NCBI GenBank assembly: GCA_018436855.1
Contig: JAHDKO010000104.1
Coordinates: 1-37,555 of the forward strand
Length of the DNA: 37,555 bases
Reading direction: 5' to 3'
Source: Deltaproteobacteria bacterium
GTDB lineage: Bacteria > Desulfobacterota > Desulfomonilia > UBA1062
Below, one piece after another: positions 8,917 to 17,256 of this stretch. The position numbers and the translations under genes are program-made. The notes under the pieces were generated by a model, which made no database searches, was not told the DNA's origin, and worked only from the letters and a program-made list of their open reading frames with translations. The stretch's first letter is position 1. Each line of letters opens with the position of its first letter.

Positions 8917-8950
8917 ATGAGGTTTTGTATATGATTAATATTTACCTCAT
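8917..8950 (+). repeat. Inverted repeat after the E1 operon
   Basis: ATGAGGT at 8917-8923 pairs perfectly with ACCTCAT at 8944-8950 across a 20-base AT-rich loop, followed by TTCTTTAAAT. It sits in the 171-base gap between E1 beta and the CapD-type gene. It may be a weak terminator or a regulator-binding site; the long loop makes a strong terminator unlikely. Confidence 0.35.
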
Positions 8951-9007
8951 TCTTTAAATAAGATATTAATTAGATTATGTGATCGTAAGCCAGAGGTTGT
9001 CTAGATA

Positions 9008-10951
9008 ATGAGGGTTTTTTTCAAAAAGAATTTTTGGATTATTTTTCTTCAGGATCTGCTCCTTCTTTCATTTTGCTACTATATTGCGTATTGGCTGAGG
9101 TTTGATGGGTCCTTGACTCCTGCTACACAGAGAATGATAATGGCAACCATTCTTCCTTTGCTGGGAATAAAACTAACCTGTTTCGTCTCGTTCGACTTGT
9201 ATAGAGGTATGTGGAGATATGTCGGCATAAAAGACCTTATCAATGTCATTAAGGCCTCGGTATCCGGATCTTTATTATTTGTGGCTTATCTCGCCATCTT
9301 TTATCACTTCTCGGGGATCTCCCGAGGCGCCTTGTTTGCTGACTCAGTATTTACTATAGTATTCATAGGCGGGTCGAGGTTGTTGATTCGACTCTATTAT
9401 CAACGCGATCATAATTTCTTTGATGAAATAATTTTCTGGCGTAAGGCTCAAAAAGAAGCAACGAAGGTCCTTATCATAGGAACAGGGAACCTTGCAGTAA
9501 GCCTATTACGAGAAATCCGTGATGAGCGAAAACTCAACTTCTGGGTGAAAGGGTTTGTAGACACGAAATCCAATCATACAGGAATGAAAATTCAAGGAGT
9601 TCCTATTTTGGGCGCTCTGAAAACCATTCCCCAGCTTGTTGTATATTATTGTATTGAAAGTATACTCATTGCAGATACGGGATTAAAAGCCAAAGAAATT
9701 GCAGCGATAATCCAATCCTGTGATGGCTTGGGGGTTCGCTTCAAGGTCATTCAGTCGCTTTCCGAGATGATTGTAAATAATGTTGCTGACAATCTCAGGG
9801 ATATCAAAGTGGAAGATCTTCTTGAAAGAGAGCAAATCTCTCTGGATATGCAGATAGTAAGAGCAGAGATAGAAAACCAGACGGTGCTGATAACTGGTGC
9901 TGGTGGGTCGATTGGCTCTGAGCTTGCCAGACAAATTCACGGGTTTAATCCCAGGAAGCTTATTCTCTTGGATAATGCAGAGACACCCCTGTATCAAATA
10001 GACATGGAATTGAAATCCAGGGAGGGGACAACTGAGATTATCCCTTGTATAGGTGATGTGCGAAGCAGGCGTGGGCTGGATCGCATATTCCATAAGTTTA
10101 AACCGCAATTCGTGTATCATGCAGCTGCTTATAAACATGTCCCGATGATGGAATTGTCTCCGCTTGATGCAGTCAATAATAATATTATTGGGACATTCAA
10201 GCTGGCAAGTGTAGCCAGTAAGCATCAGGTCAGTAAATTCGTTTTGATATCTACAGATAAGGCTGTGCGTCCCACTTCTATCATGGGGACGACCAAGAGA
10301 ATTGCAGAAATGGTCGTGCAGTCTCTCAATGGAAACGGCACGCGATTTGTGGTAGTGCGTTTCGGGAATGTTCTTGGGAGCAACGGCAGTGTCGTACCTC
10401 TATTCCAGAGGCAGATAGCTTCCGGGGGGCCAGTGACAGTCACTCATCCCGAGGTCACCCGTTATTTCATGACAATACCCGAGGCCGTCATGCTGGTGCT
10501 ACAGGCTGGATCCATCGGCAAGGGCGGTGAGCTATTCTTGCTCGATATGGGAGAACAGGTCAAGATCCTCGATCTGGCCAGGAACATGATACGTTTGGCA
10601 GGACTTGTGCCTGATCGGGATATTAAAATAGAATTTACCGGACTGCGGGCGGGGGAAAAGCTGTACGAAGAACTGCTCATAGATGGCGAAGGTGTGCTTG
10701 ATACCGCATATGAAAAGATCAAGGTCTGCAATAACGCCAATGGCTTTGATGAAAAGATGCTCTATGACGCTCTCGAGCAGTTTAATCTTCTGCTGAAAGA
10801 CTCGAAAGATAATGAGGCGGTTATAGAGGTTATGAAAAAGCTTGTACCGGCCTTCCACCAAGATACGGATATTCATAATCAGAGGACGGCGAAAAACTTT
10901 ATTTCCGTAGCGCCACACAGTAGGTTCGACTTCGAAGAAACGGTCCATTGA
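9008..10951 (+). CDS. Membrane-anchored CapD/WbpM-type nucleotide-sugar dehydratase/epimerase
   Basis: The 647-residue protein has the classic layout of the large CapD/WbpM/PglF family. About four N-terminal membrane helices (residues 8-125) are followed by a first Rossmann domain with VLIIGTGNLA (154-163), then a catalytic short-chain dehydrogenase domain with NAD motif ITGAGGSIGSE (295-305). Family motifs HAAAYKHVPMME, VLISTDKAVRPTS and MGTTKRIAE (425-433, catalytic K430, Met in place of the usual Tyr) are intact. These enzymes typically convert UDP-GlcNAc to the 4-keto-6-deoxy sugar, or epimerise it, at the inner membrane. No aminotransferase or acetyltransferase partner is in the window, so the 4-keto product may be reduced or modified by other enzymes. 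GC content rises visibly in its 3' third. Exact reaction unresolved. Confidence 0.93.
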   Translation: MRVFFKKNFWIIFLQDLLLLSFCYYIAYWLRFDGSLTPATQRMIMATILPLLGIKLTCFVSFDLYRGMWRYVGIKDLINVIKASVSGSLLFVAYLAIFYHFSGISRGALFADSVFTIVFIGGSRLLIRLYYQRDHNFFDEIIFWRKAQKEATKVLIIGTGNLAVSLLREIRDERKLNFWVKGFVDTKSNHTGMKIQGVPILGALKTIPQLVVYYCIESILIADTGLKAKEIAAIIQSCDGLGVRFKVIQSLSEMIVNNVADNLRDIKVEDLLEREQISLDMQIVRAEIENQTVLITGAGGSIGSELARQIHGFNPRKLILLDNAETPLYQIDMELKSREGTTEIIPCIGDVRSRRGLDRIFHKFKPQFVYHAAAYKHVPMMELSPLDAVNNNIIGTFKLASVASKHQVSKFVLISTDKAVRPTSIMGTTKRIAEMVVQSLNGNGTRFVVVRFGNVLGSNGSVVPLFQRQIASGGPVTVTHPEVTRYFMTIPEAVMLVLQAGSIGKGGELFLLDMGEQVKILDLARNMIRLAGLVPDRDIKIEFTGLRAGEKLYEELLIDGEGVLDTAYEKIKVCNNANGFDEKMLYDALEQFNLLLKDSKDNEAVIEVMKKLVPAFHQDTDIHNQRTAKNFISVAPHSRFDFEETVH

Positions 10952-11006
10952 AAAGCTCGGCGTTGTGACGAATACCTTAAGGTTTTGATAGACTGAAAAA
11001 GCTCCT

Positions 11007-12329
11007 GTGAAATATTTAAACGACTCAGCATGTAGTCTATGGATGCGGTCCAGTATTATGCCTGTCCTTATGATAGGCGCTATCCTGTCTGAGCTGAATC
11101 TTTCCCTTTCCGAAGGGGATGTTCCTCTTCGAATCAGTTTGGGAGACTGCATTATCGTGGGTACGATTTTCTTTTACTTGTTTTATTCGTGGGGTAACCT
11201 AAAAAAAATTATTGCCGGGAATACCACCCATATTATTGTTGGGCTGCTGTTTATCCTGATATCAATGATCACTAGTTCCTTTGATAATGCTTATTGGCTT
11301 GTCTCTTTGAAGTTTTGTATAAAAATATGCATCCTGTTTTTCCTTCTTGCCCTCGCTTATCAGGATTCGCTTATATCACGGGGCACCATCTCGGCACTTC
11401 TGATCTTAATGATATGTATCAATGTTATCGGTATACTGGAATATTTCTATTGCGACCGAATGAAAGATTTTCTTCTGCTGTTCAAGTCCGAAGAGAGCCT
11501 GGCCCCATACCGGTGTATGTACGTAAGCTCGATTTTCCCCAGCACCAATACATTCTCGGTCTTCAATGCAGTGTTTCTCGTGTCGGTCCTGGGCTTTACC
11601 CTGCATCATGGCCGTCTTGTAAACCGGTACTTATGCAGTATCTGCCTCCTGATGTGTACGGTGGGGATTTTCCTCTCTACCAGCAGGAACGGAATTCTGA
11701 CCGTTGTGACTGGAATATCGTTCCTGGCAGCCTCGCTGATCAGGGGAAGAAAAAATTTCTGGAAGGTGTGCGCCATTACTGTGTTTGCCGTGGCCATACT
11801 GGTTACAGCTTTCTTTGCTTACAAGCCAATAGCTTGGAGATTTTCTAGTCTTGTATCGCTTGGTCCTGTGATGCTTAGTGGCCAATCCTTCGGAGGCAAG
11901 GAGATGGTCACGGCACTCAAACTGGAACAGCGGCTGTCTATATGGCAGAATGGCTGGGAATTATTTCTCGAAAAACCTATTTTCGGAATCGGCGCCAGCC
12001 AGTTTATCATGAGAAACCATCATTCCGGCGGCAGGACAATACATATGCACAATATCTTCGGCGATATCCTCGTGAACCATGGCATAGTGGGCTTCGCCCT
12101 GTTCATGGCTCTCATAGCGGCCTGGTTCAAGAATGCGAAAGGTGATTGGCAGGTATATTTGATCGTCACCCTGTTCGTTTCTCACATGTTCGACTGTTTT
12201 GCCCCGTACAACACGATATGGCTGATATTCACACCATGGCTGGTCGCACTGACGACCAGAAAACCTGACGAGATGTTTCTCCTGGATGTCACAGAACAGC
12301 CGGATCAACAGGCTGTGATCGTGAAATAG
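11007..12329 (+). CDS. O-antigen ligase/polymerase-like membrane protein (Wzy_C family)
   Basis: The 440-residue protein has about ten to twelve hydrophobic segments and the O-antigen ligase/polymerase signature: SRNGIL in the middle, a large periplasmic loop, then WQNGWELFLEKPIFGIGASQF followed by HMHNIFGDILVNHGIVGF. This family joins or polymerises lipid-linked glycans on the periplasmic side, using the conserved arginine and histidine of these motifs. The start is assigned to the GTG at 11007; no clear ribosome-binding site precedes it, and an in-frame ATG at 11043 (before RSSIMPVLMIG) is a fair alternative. The gene ends 27 bases before a flippase gene, as expected for a Wzx/Wzy assembly line. 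Ligase and polymerase cannot be separated on sequence alone. Confidence 0.85.
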   Translation: MKYLNDSACSLWMRSSIMPVLMIGAILSELNLSLSEGDVPLRISLGDCIIVGTIFFYLFYSWGNLKKIIAGNTTHIIVGLLFILISMITSSFDNAYWLVSLKFCIKICILFFLLALAYQDSLISRGTISALLILMICINVIGILEYFYCDRMKDFLLLFKSEESLAPYRCMYVSSIFPSTNTFSVFNAVFLVSVLGFTLHHGRLVNRYLCSICLLMCTVGIFLSTSRNGILTVVTGISFLAASLIRGRKNFWKVCAITVFAVAILVTAFFAYKPIAWRFSSLVSLGPVMLSGQSFGGKEMVTALKLEQRLSIWQNGWELFLEKPIFGIGASQFIMRNHHSGGRTIHMHNIFGDILVNHGIVGFALFMALIAAWFKNAKGDWQVYLIVTLFVSHMFDCFAPYNTIWLIFTPWLVALTTRKPDEMFLLDVTEQPDQQAVIVK

Positions 12330-12356
12330 GTCTTTTATTTGTGAGCATGTAGCACC

Positions 12357-13610
12357 GTGGTTGCCATAAAAAAGAATATGTTCTATCAAGCCCTTGCCCA
12401 GATAGGGGGCAAGGGCTTGATGTTTTTTGTCTACATGCTTCTCGCGAGGATACTCGGCCCTGCGCTGTATGGAGTTTTCGGCTACACCCTTTCTTCCGTG
12501 CAGATCATCAGCGGGGTCTTGTTCGATCTCGGCCTTCTTCTGATCGTGACGAGAGAGCTGTCCGTCGACAATGATTCGATCTTTCGGCCTGCACTGTGGC
12601 TGAAGGCAGGGGGCTGTATAGCCGGGGGCATACTCTTCCTGCTCTTGATACCCGTTCTCCGCTTTCCTCTTGTCCTGGCCGTATCGCTCGTGGTCTGGGC
12701 CATGCTCAACTCCTTCACCGATTTCTATTTCTGCGTCTTCCGTGCAAAAAACATGATGCATGGCGAAGCGGCGACCATGCTGAGCCAGAGGGTTTTCCTG
12801 CTCGGCGTGCTGACGGTTCTGTACCTCGGATACCTTGAGCTCGATTCTGAAGTCCATGTTCTCTACGCAAGCGGGGTAGCTTTCTGCTGTTCCGCCTTGT
12901 TCGGGCTTGTCGTGGCTGTCTCGCTGACAAGGCTGATGCTCCCTGCTTTTCCCGGGCTCAAGGGTGCACGGATAGGTGTGGACGAGGTGAGGGCACTTGC
13001 CCTCAAGGCACTGCCCCTTGTCGGGGTGAGCTTTTTCGGCTTTATATATTACAAGATCGATATCGTTCTCCTGGGGCTTCTTTCCACAAACGAGCAGGTG
13101 GGTTTTTACAATGCGTCATATCGGATCGTTGAGGCATCCTTATTGATTCCCATGATAATAACCAATACCCTGTATCCGCGCCTCTCACTTCTGTGGACCG
13201 ATGATTTCCAGGGCTTCCGCAGAACCATTCAAAAGGCGGTTGCCGCCCTGTTCCTGATATCTCTGCTGGTCTGGATCGGCATCGCCGCTTTGTCCACCCC
13301 GATCGTGATTACCCTGTTCGGCAGAGAATTCGAGCCCTCTGCCGGAATACTCGGCTTGCTGGCAGGTACTGTCATTATGGTGTACCCCGGTTATCTGATG
13401 ACGCAATCCCTGGTTATCCTGGGAAAACAGAGAGCATACCTGGTTACCACCATAAGTGCTGCAATTATCAATATTGCACTGAATTGCTTCTTTATCCCGC
13501 TCTGGCAGGCAAAAGGCGCTGCGGCGGCAACGATCATCACCGAGGCGGCGGTGGCGTGCATAGCCGCATTTATTATTATTCGCCATATGAAAACCAGGAG
13601 GCAGGCTTGA
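12357..13610 (+). CDS. Wzx-type oligosaccharide flippase (first copy)
   Basis: This 417-residue polytopic protein has twelve or more hydrophobic segments and the polysaccharide-transporter pattern of the MOP superfamily: GGKGLMFFVYMLLARILGPALYGVFGY at the N terminus and IDIVLLGLLSTNEQVGFYNASYRIVEA in the second half, where the family has its YKIDxxLL and GxYxAAxRI signatures. It should flip undecaprenyl-linked repeat units to the periplasm. The start is taken as GTG 12357; the ATG at 12378 (MFYQALAQIGG) is an alternative closer to the conserved core. From here on the DNA is clearly GC-richer than upstream. The stop TGA overlaps the TTG start of the next glycosyltransferase by three bases, so the two are probably translated together. 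Confidence 0.9.
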   Translation: MVAIKKNMFYQALAQIGGKGLMFFVYMLLARILGPALYGVFGYTLSSVQIISGVLFDLGLLLIVTRELSVDNDSIFRPALWLKAGGCIAGGILFLLLIPVLRFPLVLAVSLVVWAMLNSFTDFYFCVFRAKNMMHGEAATMLSQRVFLLGVLTVLYLGYLELDSEVHVLYASGVAFCCSALFGLVVAVSLTRLMLPAFPGLKGARIGVDEVRALALKALPLVGVSFFGFIYYKIDIVLLGLLSTNEQVGFYNASYRIVEASLLIPMIITNTLYPRLSLLWTDDFQGFRRTIQKAVAALFLISLLVWIGIAALSTPIVITLFGREFEPSAGILGLLAGTVIMVYPGYLMTQSLVILGKQRAYLVTTISAAIINIALNCFFIPLWQAKGAAAATIITEAAVACIAAFIIIRHMKTRRQA

Positions 13611-14728
13611 GAATCGGGATCGATGCCAGGGTTATGTCGGTCAGATTGGGCGGCATCGGAAGATATATGCTGGAGATGGTCAGGTCCATGGCTGCCCGGG
13701 AAAAGGCCAAGGATCATGAGTTTATCCTGTATCCCGGGAAAGACATCGATAGCGCCAATCTGCCGGATAACTGGACCTGCTCGCAGAGGAGGCTCACTTC
13801 CCGGGGTATCCTGCGGTCGCTGTCCTATCCCTCCCTGGCCCGGAAAGACCGGCTGGACGCATTCTACTCCGCCGATTATCTGGGGCCGTTTCTGCCCATG
13901 CCGTGCAGAACAGTGATCACCATCCACGACCTCATACCCATTGTGTATCCCCGTGTCACCCGGTTCCAGCACAGGCTTGTCGGGAGTTTCCTGCTGCCTC
14001 GAACCATGAAGAATGCCGCAGCTGTCGTGTCCGTGTCCTTGGCGACGAAGAAGGATATCCTCAGGCATATCCGCATCCCCGAGAGCAAGATCAAGGTGAT
14101 CCATGAGGGCAAGAACGAAGCGTTTCATCCAAGGGACCGGGACGACAGGGGCATCCGGGACATTCGTTCACGTTATGGAATAGGAGACGATCCGTACTTC
14201 CTGTCTCTGGGCATATCTGATCCGAAAAAGAATGCAAAGAATATCGTCAAGGCCTTTTCAGAGACCGTGAAGAGACCGGGAAACAGATGCATGCTCGTCC
14301 TGGCAGGGAAAACCGGTCCCCGCACTTCGGCTCTGGAGCGGATGGTCAACGAACTGCGCATACAGGACAGGGTCCTGTTTCCCGGTTTCGTCCAGGATGA
14401 GCATCTCCCGCTGCTCATGAACGGCGCACGGGGATTGTGCTTCCCCTCTCTTTACGAAGGCTTCGGCCTGCCCGTGCTTGAGGCCATGGCATGCGGCTGC
14501 CCGGTCATAACCTCGAATGTCTCGTCCCTGCCCGAGATTGCCGGGGATGCGGCCCTGCTCGTCGACCCCGGCGACGTGAGGCAGCTTTCACATGCCATGG
14601 AAAGGCTTCTGAAAGACGATGGGCTGCATGACGACCTGAAAGCCAGGGGCATTACCCGGGCAGAGGGCTTTTCGTGGGAACAGGCCGCGGAAGAGCTGCT
14701 CGATTTGCTGATCGCGACAGGCCGATGA
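13607..14728 (+). CDS. Glycosyltransferase family 4
   Basis: The 373-residue GT-B enzyme starts at the TTG of 13607, where AGGAGGC ends about five bases upstream and the protein begins with the family N terminus MRIGIDARVM; a longer open frame upstream would lie inside the flippase gene and is rejected. RLGGIGRYMLEM (13-24) is the nucleotide-sugar GT4 glycine loop. The donor half has LSLGISDPKKNAKNIVKAF and the E-x7-E motif E284-G-F-G-L-P-V-L-E292, followed by AMACGCPVITSN. It probably adds mannose, rhamnose or glucose to a lipid-linked chain, but the sugar is not predictable. Its stop overlaps the next GT4 gene by four bases (ATGA), and the two proteins share the same layout, so they are likely diverged duplicates acting in sequence. 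Confidence 0.9.
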   Translation: MRIGIDARVMSVRLGGIGRYMLEMVRSMAAREKAKDHEFILYPGKDIDSANLPDNWTCSQRRLTSRGILRSLSYPSLARKDRLDAFYSADYLGPFLPMPCRTVITIHDLIPIVYPRVTRFQHRLVGSFLLPRTMKNAAAVVSVSLATKKDILRHIRIPESKIKVIHEGKNEAFHPRDRDDRGIRDIRSRYGIGDDPYFLSLGISDPKKNAKNIVKAFSETVKRPGNRCMLVLAGKTGPRTSALERMVNELRIQDRVLFPGFVQDEHLPLLMNGARGLCFPSLYEGFGLPVLEAMACGCPVITSNVSSLPEIAGDAALLVDPGDVRQLSHAMERLLKDDGLHDDLKARGITRAEGFSWEQAAEELLDLLIATGR

Positions 14729-15855
14729 AAAAGATATCCCTGGTCATCGACTCACGGGCCATCCGGAACTCCGGCATCGGCGTATATCTCCGGAAACTGC
14801 TGCCGTATATCCTGGAAAGCGGGAGTTACCGGGTTTCTCTCTTGGGGAAAAAACAGGCGGTGCAGGAGGCTTGTGCGGCAAACGAGCTGGAAGGATCCCT
14901 AAAAGGAATCACCATCATTGAGTGCGGCGCCGGCATATACTCCTTGCGCGAGCAGGCCGAGATCCCCTTGAAGGTGCCCCGGTGCGATGTATTCTGGTCT
15001 CCCCACTATAATATCCCCCTCCTACCGATCAGGGCCAGGCACCGCGTCGTGACCGTCCATGATGTCTATCACCTTGCCTATCTACACACCTTGAGCCATA
15101 TCGAAAGGCTGTACGCCAGGACGGTCATCCCCCTCGCAGCCAGGCTTTCAGAGAAGGTGATAACGGTCTCGGCCTTTTCAAAAAGCGAGATAGTGAAGTA
15201 CACCGGCATCGGGCCGGAGAAGATAGAGGTCATTCACAACGGGGTGGATTCTGCCGGATTCCGGGATACAAAAAGAAAAAGTGATGATGGAGCGAGTCCA
15301 TCAGGCCCCTATCTTCTCTATGTCGGAAACGTTAAACCGCACAAGAACGTCATCGGGCTCATCGATGCATTTGCCGTGGTTCAGAAATCCCTTCCCGACG
15401 TGAAGCTGGTTATCGTGGGGAAAAGAGACCGCTTCATCCATGGCATTGATAACCTGGACGAATATGTAACCAATCTGGGAATCGACCGGCAGATAGTGTT
15501 TACCGGGTTCGTCGGGGACGATGAGCTGTACGGGCTGTACAAGAATGCCCGGGTGTTCGTGTTTCCCAGCTTTTATGAGGGATTCGGCCTTCCTCCCCTT
15601 GAGGCCATGGCATCGGGCGTACCCGTCGTAGTCTCCCGGACAGCCTCTCTCCCCGAGGTGTGCGGCGATGCCGCGATATATGTGGACCCCCATGACCCCC
15701 TGGACATCGCCCGGGGAATCATCAGGGTTCTTGGTGAAGACTCCCTCCGCAACGAGCTCGTCGGCAAGGGCCTCGTACGGGCGGCAGGTTTCTCCTGGAA
15801 GGCATCTGCAGAAAAACACATGAAGATTTTTGAAGCATTATGTGCTACAAGATAA
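14725..15855 (+). CDS. Glycosyltransferase family 4
   Basis: The 376-residue GT4 starts at ATG 14725 in an ATGA overlap with the previous gene. The protein opens MKKISLVIDSRAIRNSGIGV, where SRAIRNSGIGVYLRKLL is the N-terminal glycine loop. HRVVTVHDVYHLAYLHTLS and VITVSAFSKSEIVKY follow the standard order. The donor domain has YLLYVGNVKPHKNVIGLIDA and E285-G-F-G-L-P-P-L-E293, then AMASGVPVVVSRTASLPEV. It is cytoplasmic with no membrane helix. It is very like the preceding GT4 in length and motif spacing and is inferred to catalyse the next or a repeated sugar addition. A 103-base AT-richer gap follows, with a possible promoter for the next gene. Confidence 0.9.
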   Translation: MKKISLVIDSRAIRNSGIGVYLRKLLPYILESGSYRVSLLGKKQAVQEACAANELEGSLKGITIIECGAGIYSLREQAEIPLKVPRCDVFWSPHYNIPLLPIRARHRVVTVHDVYHLAYLHTLSHIERLYARTVIPLAARLSEKVITVSAFSKSEIVKYTGIGPEKIEVIHNGVDSAGFRDTKRKSDDGASPSGPYLLYVGNVKPHKNVIGLIDAFAVVQKSLPDVKLVIVGKRDRFIHGIDNLDEYVTNLGIDRQIVFTGFVGDDELYGLYKNARVFVFPSFYEGFGLPPLEAMASGVPVVVSRTASLPEVCGDAAIYVDPHDPLDIARGIIRVLGEDSLRNELVGKGLVRAAGFSWKASAEKHMKIFEALCATR

Positions 15856-15914
15856 CATATTGAATGCTTGACCAATCTCAAACCCATCAGGCCATGCGAG
15901 AACGAAGCAGAGTA

Positions 15915-15945
15915 TTGAAGGAAATCGATCATAACTTACTATAAT
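15915..15945 (+). promoter_or_regulatory. Candidate promoter with consensus -10 before the 15959 GT4 gene
   Basis: A perfect TATAAT at 15940-15945 is preceded by TTGAAG at 15915-15920 with a 19-base spacer, in an AT-rich pocket inside GC-rich sequence. The expected start of transcription, about 15952, lies only some seven bases before the ATG, which would give a nearly leaderless mRNA lacking the AAAGGA at 15948-15953. That weakens the call. Confidence 0.35.
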
Positions 15946-15958
15946 ATAAAGGAACACT

Positions 15959-17110
15959 ATGAAAGTCGCATTAATCCATGACTGGCTGACCGGCATGAGG
16001 GGAGGGGAGAAGTGTCTTGAATGTTTCTGCGAACTGTTCCCCGATGCCGACCTCTATACGCTGCTCCACGCAAAGGGAAGATGCTCGGATACCATCGAGA
16101 GGATGAATATCATCACCTCTTTCATCGACAGGGCTCCCTACAAGGAGCGTTGTTACCGCCATATGCTTCCGCTGTTCCCGGTTGCCATCGAGCGCTTCAT
16201 CCTGAAGGACTACGATCTTGTCCTGAGTTCGAGCCACTGCGTCGCAAAGGGTGTTATCCCGGGCCCCGATGTCCTGCATGTCTCATACGTGCACTCGCCG
16301 ATGAGATATGTATGGGATATGTACGGTGACTATTTCGGGAAGGACAGGGTAAACTTCATCATGGACAAGGTCATCTCGTTCTTTGCCACGTATCTCAGGA
16401 CATGGGATGTCGTTTCGTCGGCCAGGGTGGATCATTTCATCGCCAACTCGAACCATGTCGTCCGCCGGATCGAGAAGTATTATCGGAGAGAGGCCTCGGT
16501 GATATATCCCCCGGTCGATCTCGACAGGTTCAGGATATCCGATACGACAGACGACTATTACCTGATCGTCTCCGCCCTTGTTTCCTACAAAAAGGTCGAC
16601 CTGGCCATAGAGGCCTTCAATCAGCTGGGACTGCCTCTCAAGATAGTGGGCACAGGTCCGAACGAAGCGATTCTCAGAAAAATGGCGGGGCCTACGATAG
16701 AGTTTCTCGGCTGGGCTCAAGATGATGCCTTGTCCGCTCTGTATTCCCGCTGTAAGGCCTTTGTCTTTCCGGGAGAGGAGGATTTCGGCATCACCCCGCT
16801 GGAGGCGATGGCATCGGGGAGGCCGGTCATCGCATATGCAAAAGGCGGCGCACTGGAGACGGTGCGGGGTCCGGAATACGGCAATCCAACCGGGATCTTC
16901 TTCAGAGAGCAGACCAGGGAGGCCCTGGTTGCAGCCATCGAGCAGTTTGAAAAGAACCCGGCCTTATTCAAGCCGGATGCCATCCGGAGACACGCCTCCG
17001 GATGGAGCCGGAACAGATTCAAGGCAGAAGTCGCCGGAACCCTCGAAGACCTTCTTAAAGGTCAGAAAACAAAGGATGCAGGTGAAAGATCTGCGTATGG
17101 ACGGGCGTGA
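15959..17110 (+). CDS. Glycosyltransferase family 4 (WbaZ/mannosyltransferase-like)
   Basis: The 383-residue protein belongs to the GT4 subgroup that opens MKVALIHDWLTGMRGGEKCL and contains VLSSSHCVAKGV and the aromatic VSYVHSPMRYVWDMYGDYF, features of WbaZ-like mannosyl or rhamnosyl transferases. The donor half begins YYLIVSALVSYKKVDLAIEAF; the E-x7-E motif is E274-D-F-G-I-T-P-L-E282, followed by AMASGRPVIAYAKGG. AAAGGA sits six bases before the ATG. The protein is soluble and should act at the cytoplasmic face of the inner membrane. It is separated from the previous GT4 by 103 bases and from the following GT-C-like gene by 146 bases, so it may be its own short transcription unit. Exact donor and acceptor are unknown. 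Confidence 0.9.
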   Translation: MKVALIHDWLTGMRGGEKCLECFCELFPDADLYTLLHAKGRCSDTIERMNIITSFIDRAPYKERCYRHMLPLFPVAIERFILKDYDLVLSSSHCVAKGVIPGPDVLHVSYVHSPMRYVWDMYGDYFGKDRVNFIMDKVISFFATYLRTWDVVSSARVDHFIANSNHVVRRIEKYYRREASVIYPPVDLDRFRISDTTDDYYLIVSALVSYKKVDLAIEAFNQLGLPLKIVGTGPNEAILRKMAGPTIEFLGWAQDDALSALYSRCKAFVFPGEEDFGITPLEAMASGRPVIAYAKGGALETVRGPEYGNPTGIFFREQTREALVAAIEQFEKNPALFKPDAIRRHASGWSRNRFKAEVAGTLEDLLKGQKTKDAGERSAYGRA

Positions 17111-17117
17111 TACGATC

Positions 17118-17148
17118 AGGGCATGATTTTTTCTAAAGACCATGCCCT
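17118..17148 (+). repeat. Perfect 8-base inverted repeat after the 15959 gene
   Basis: AGGGCATG at 17118-17125 pairs with CATGCCCT at 17141-17148 with a 15-base loop that itself contains six T residues. It lies eight bases after the stop codon at 17108-17110. The T run is in the loop rather than after the stem, so it is not a textbook terminator. Confidence 0.35.
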
Positions 17149-17256
17149 TCGTTTTCCTGCATCCATGAAAACCTCTGCAGCACCCTCTCTCAAGGACGAC
17201 AGGCTCGAAAAAGAGGGCCCTTTTTCGCTCACAGGCGCGCGAGGATTCGAGAATCG

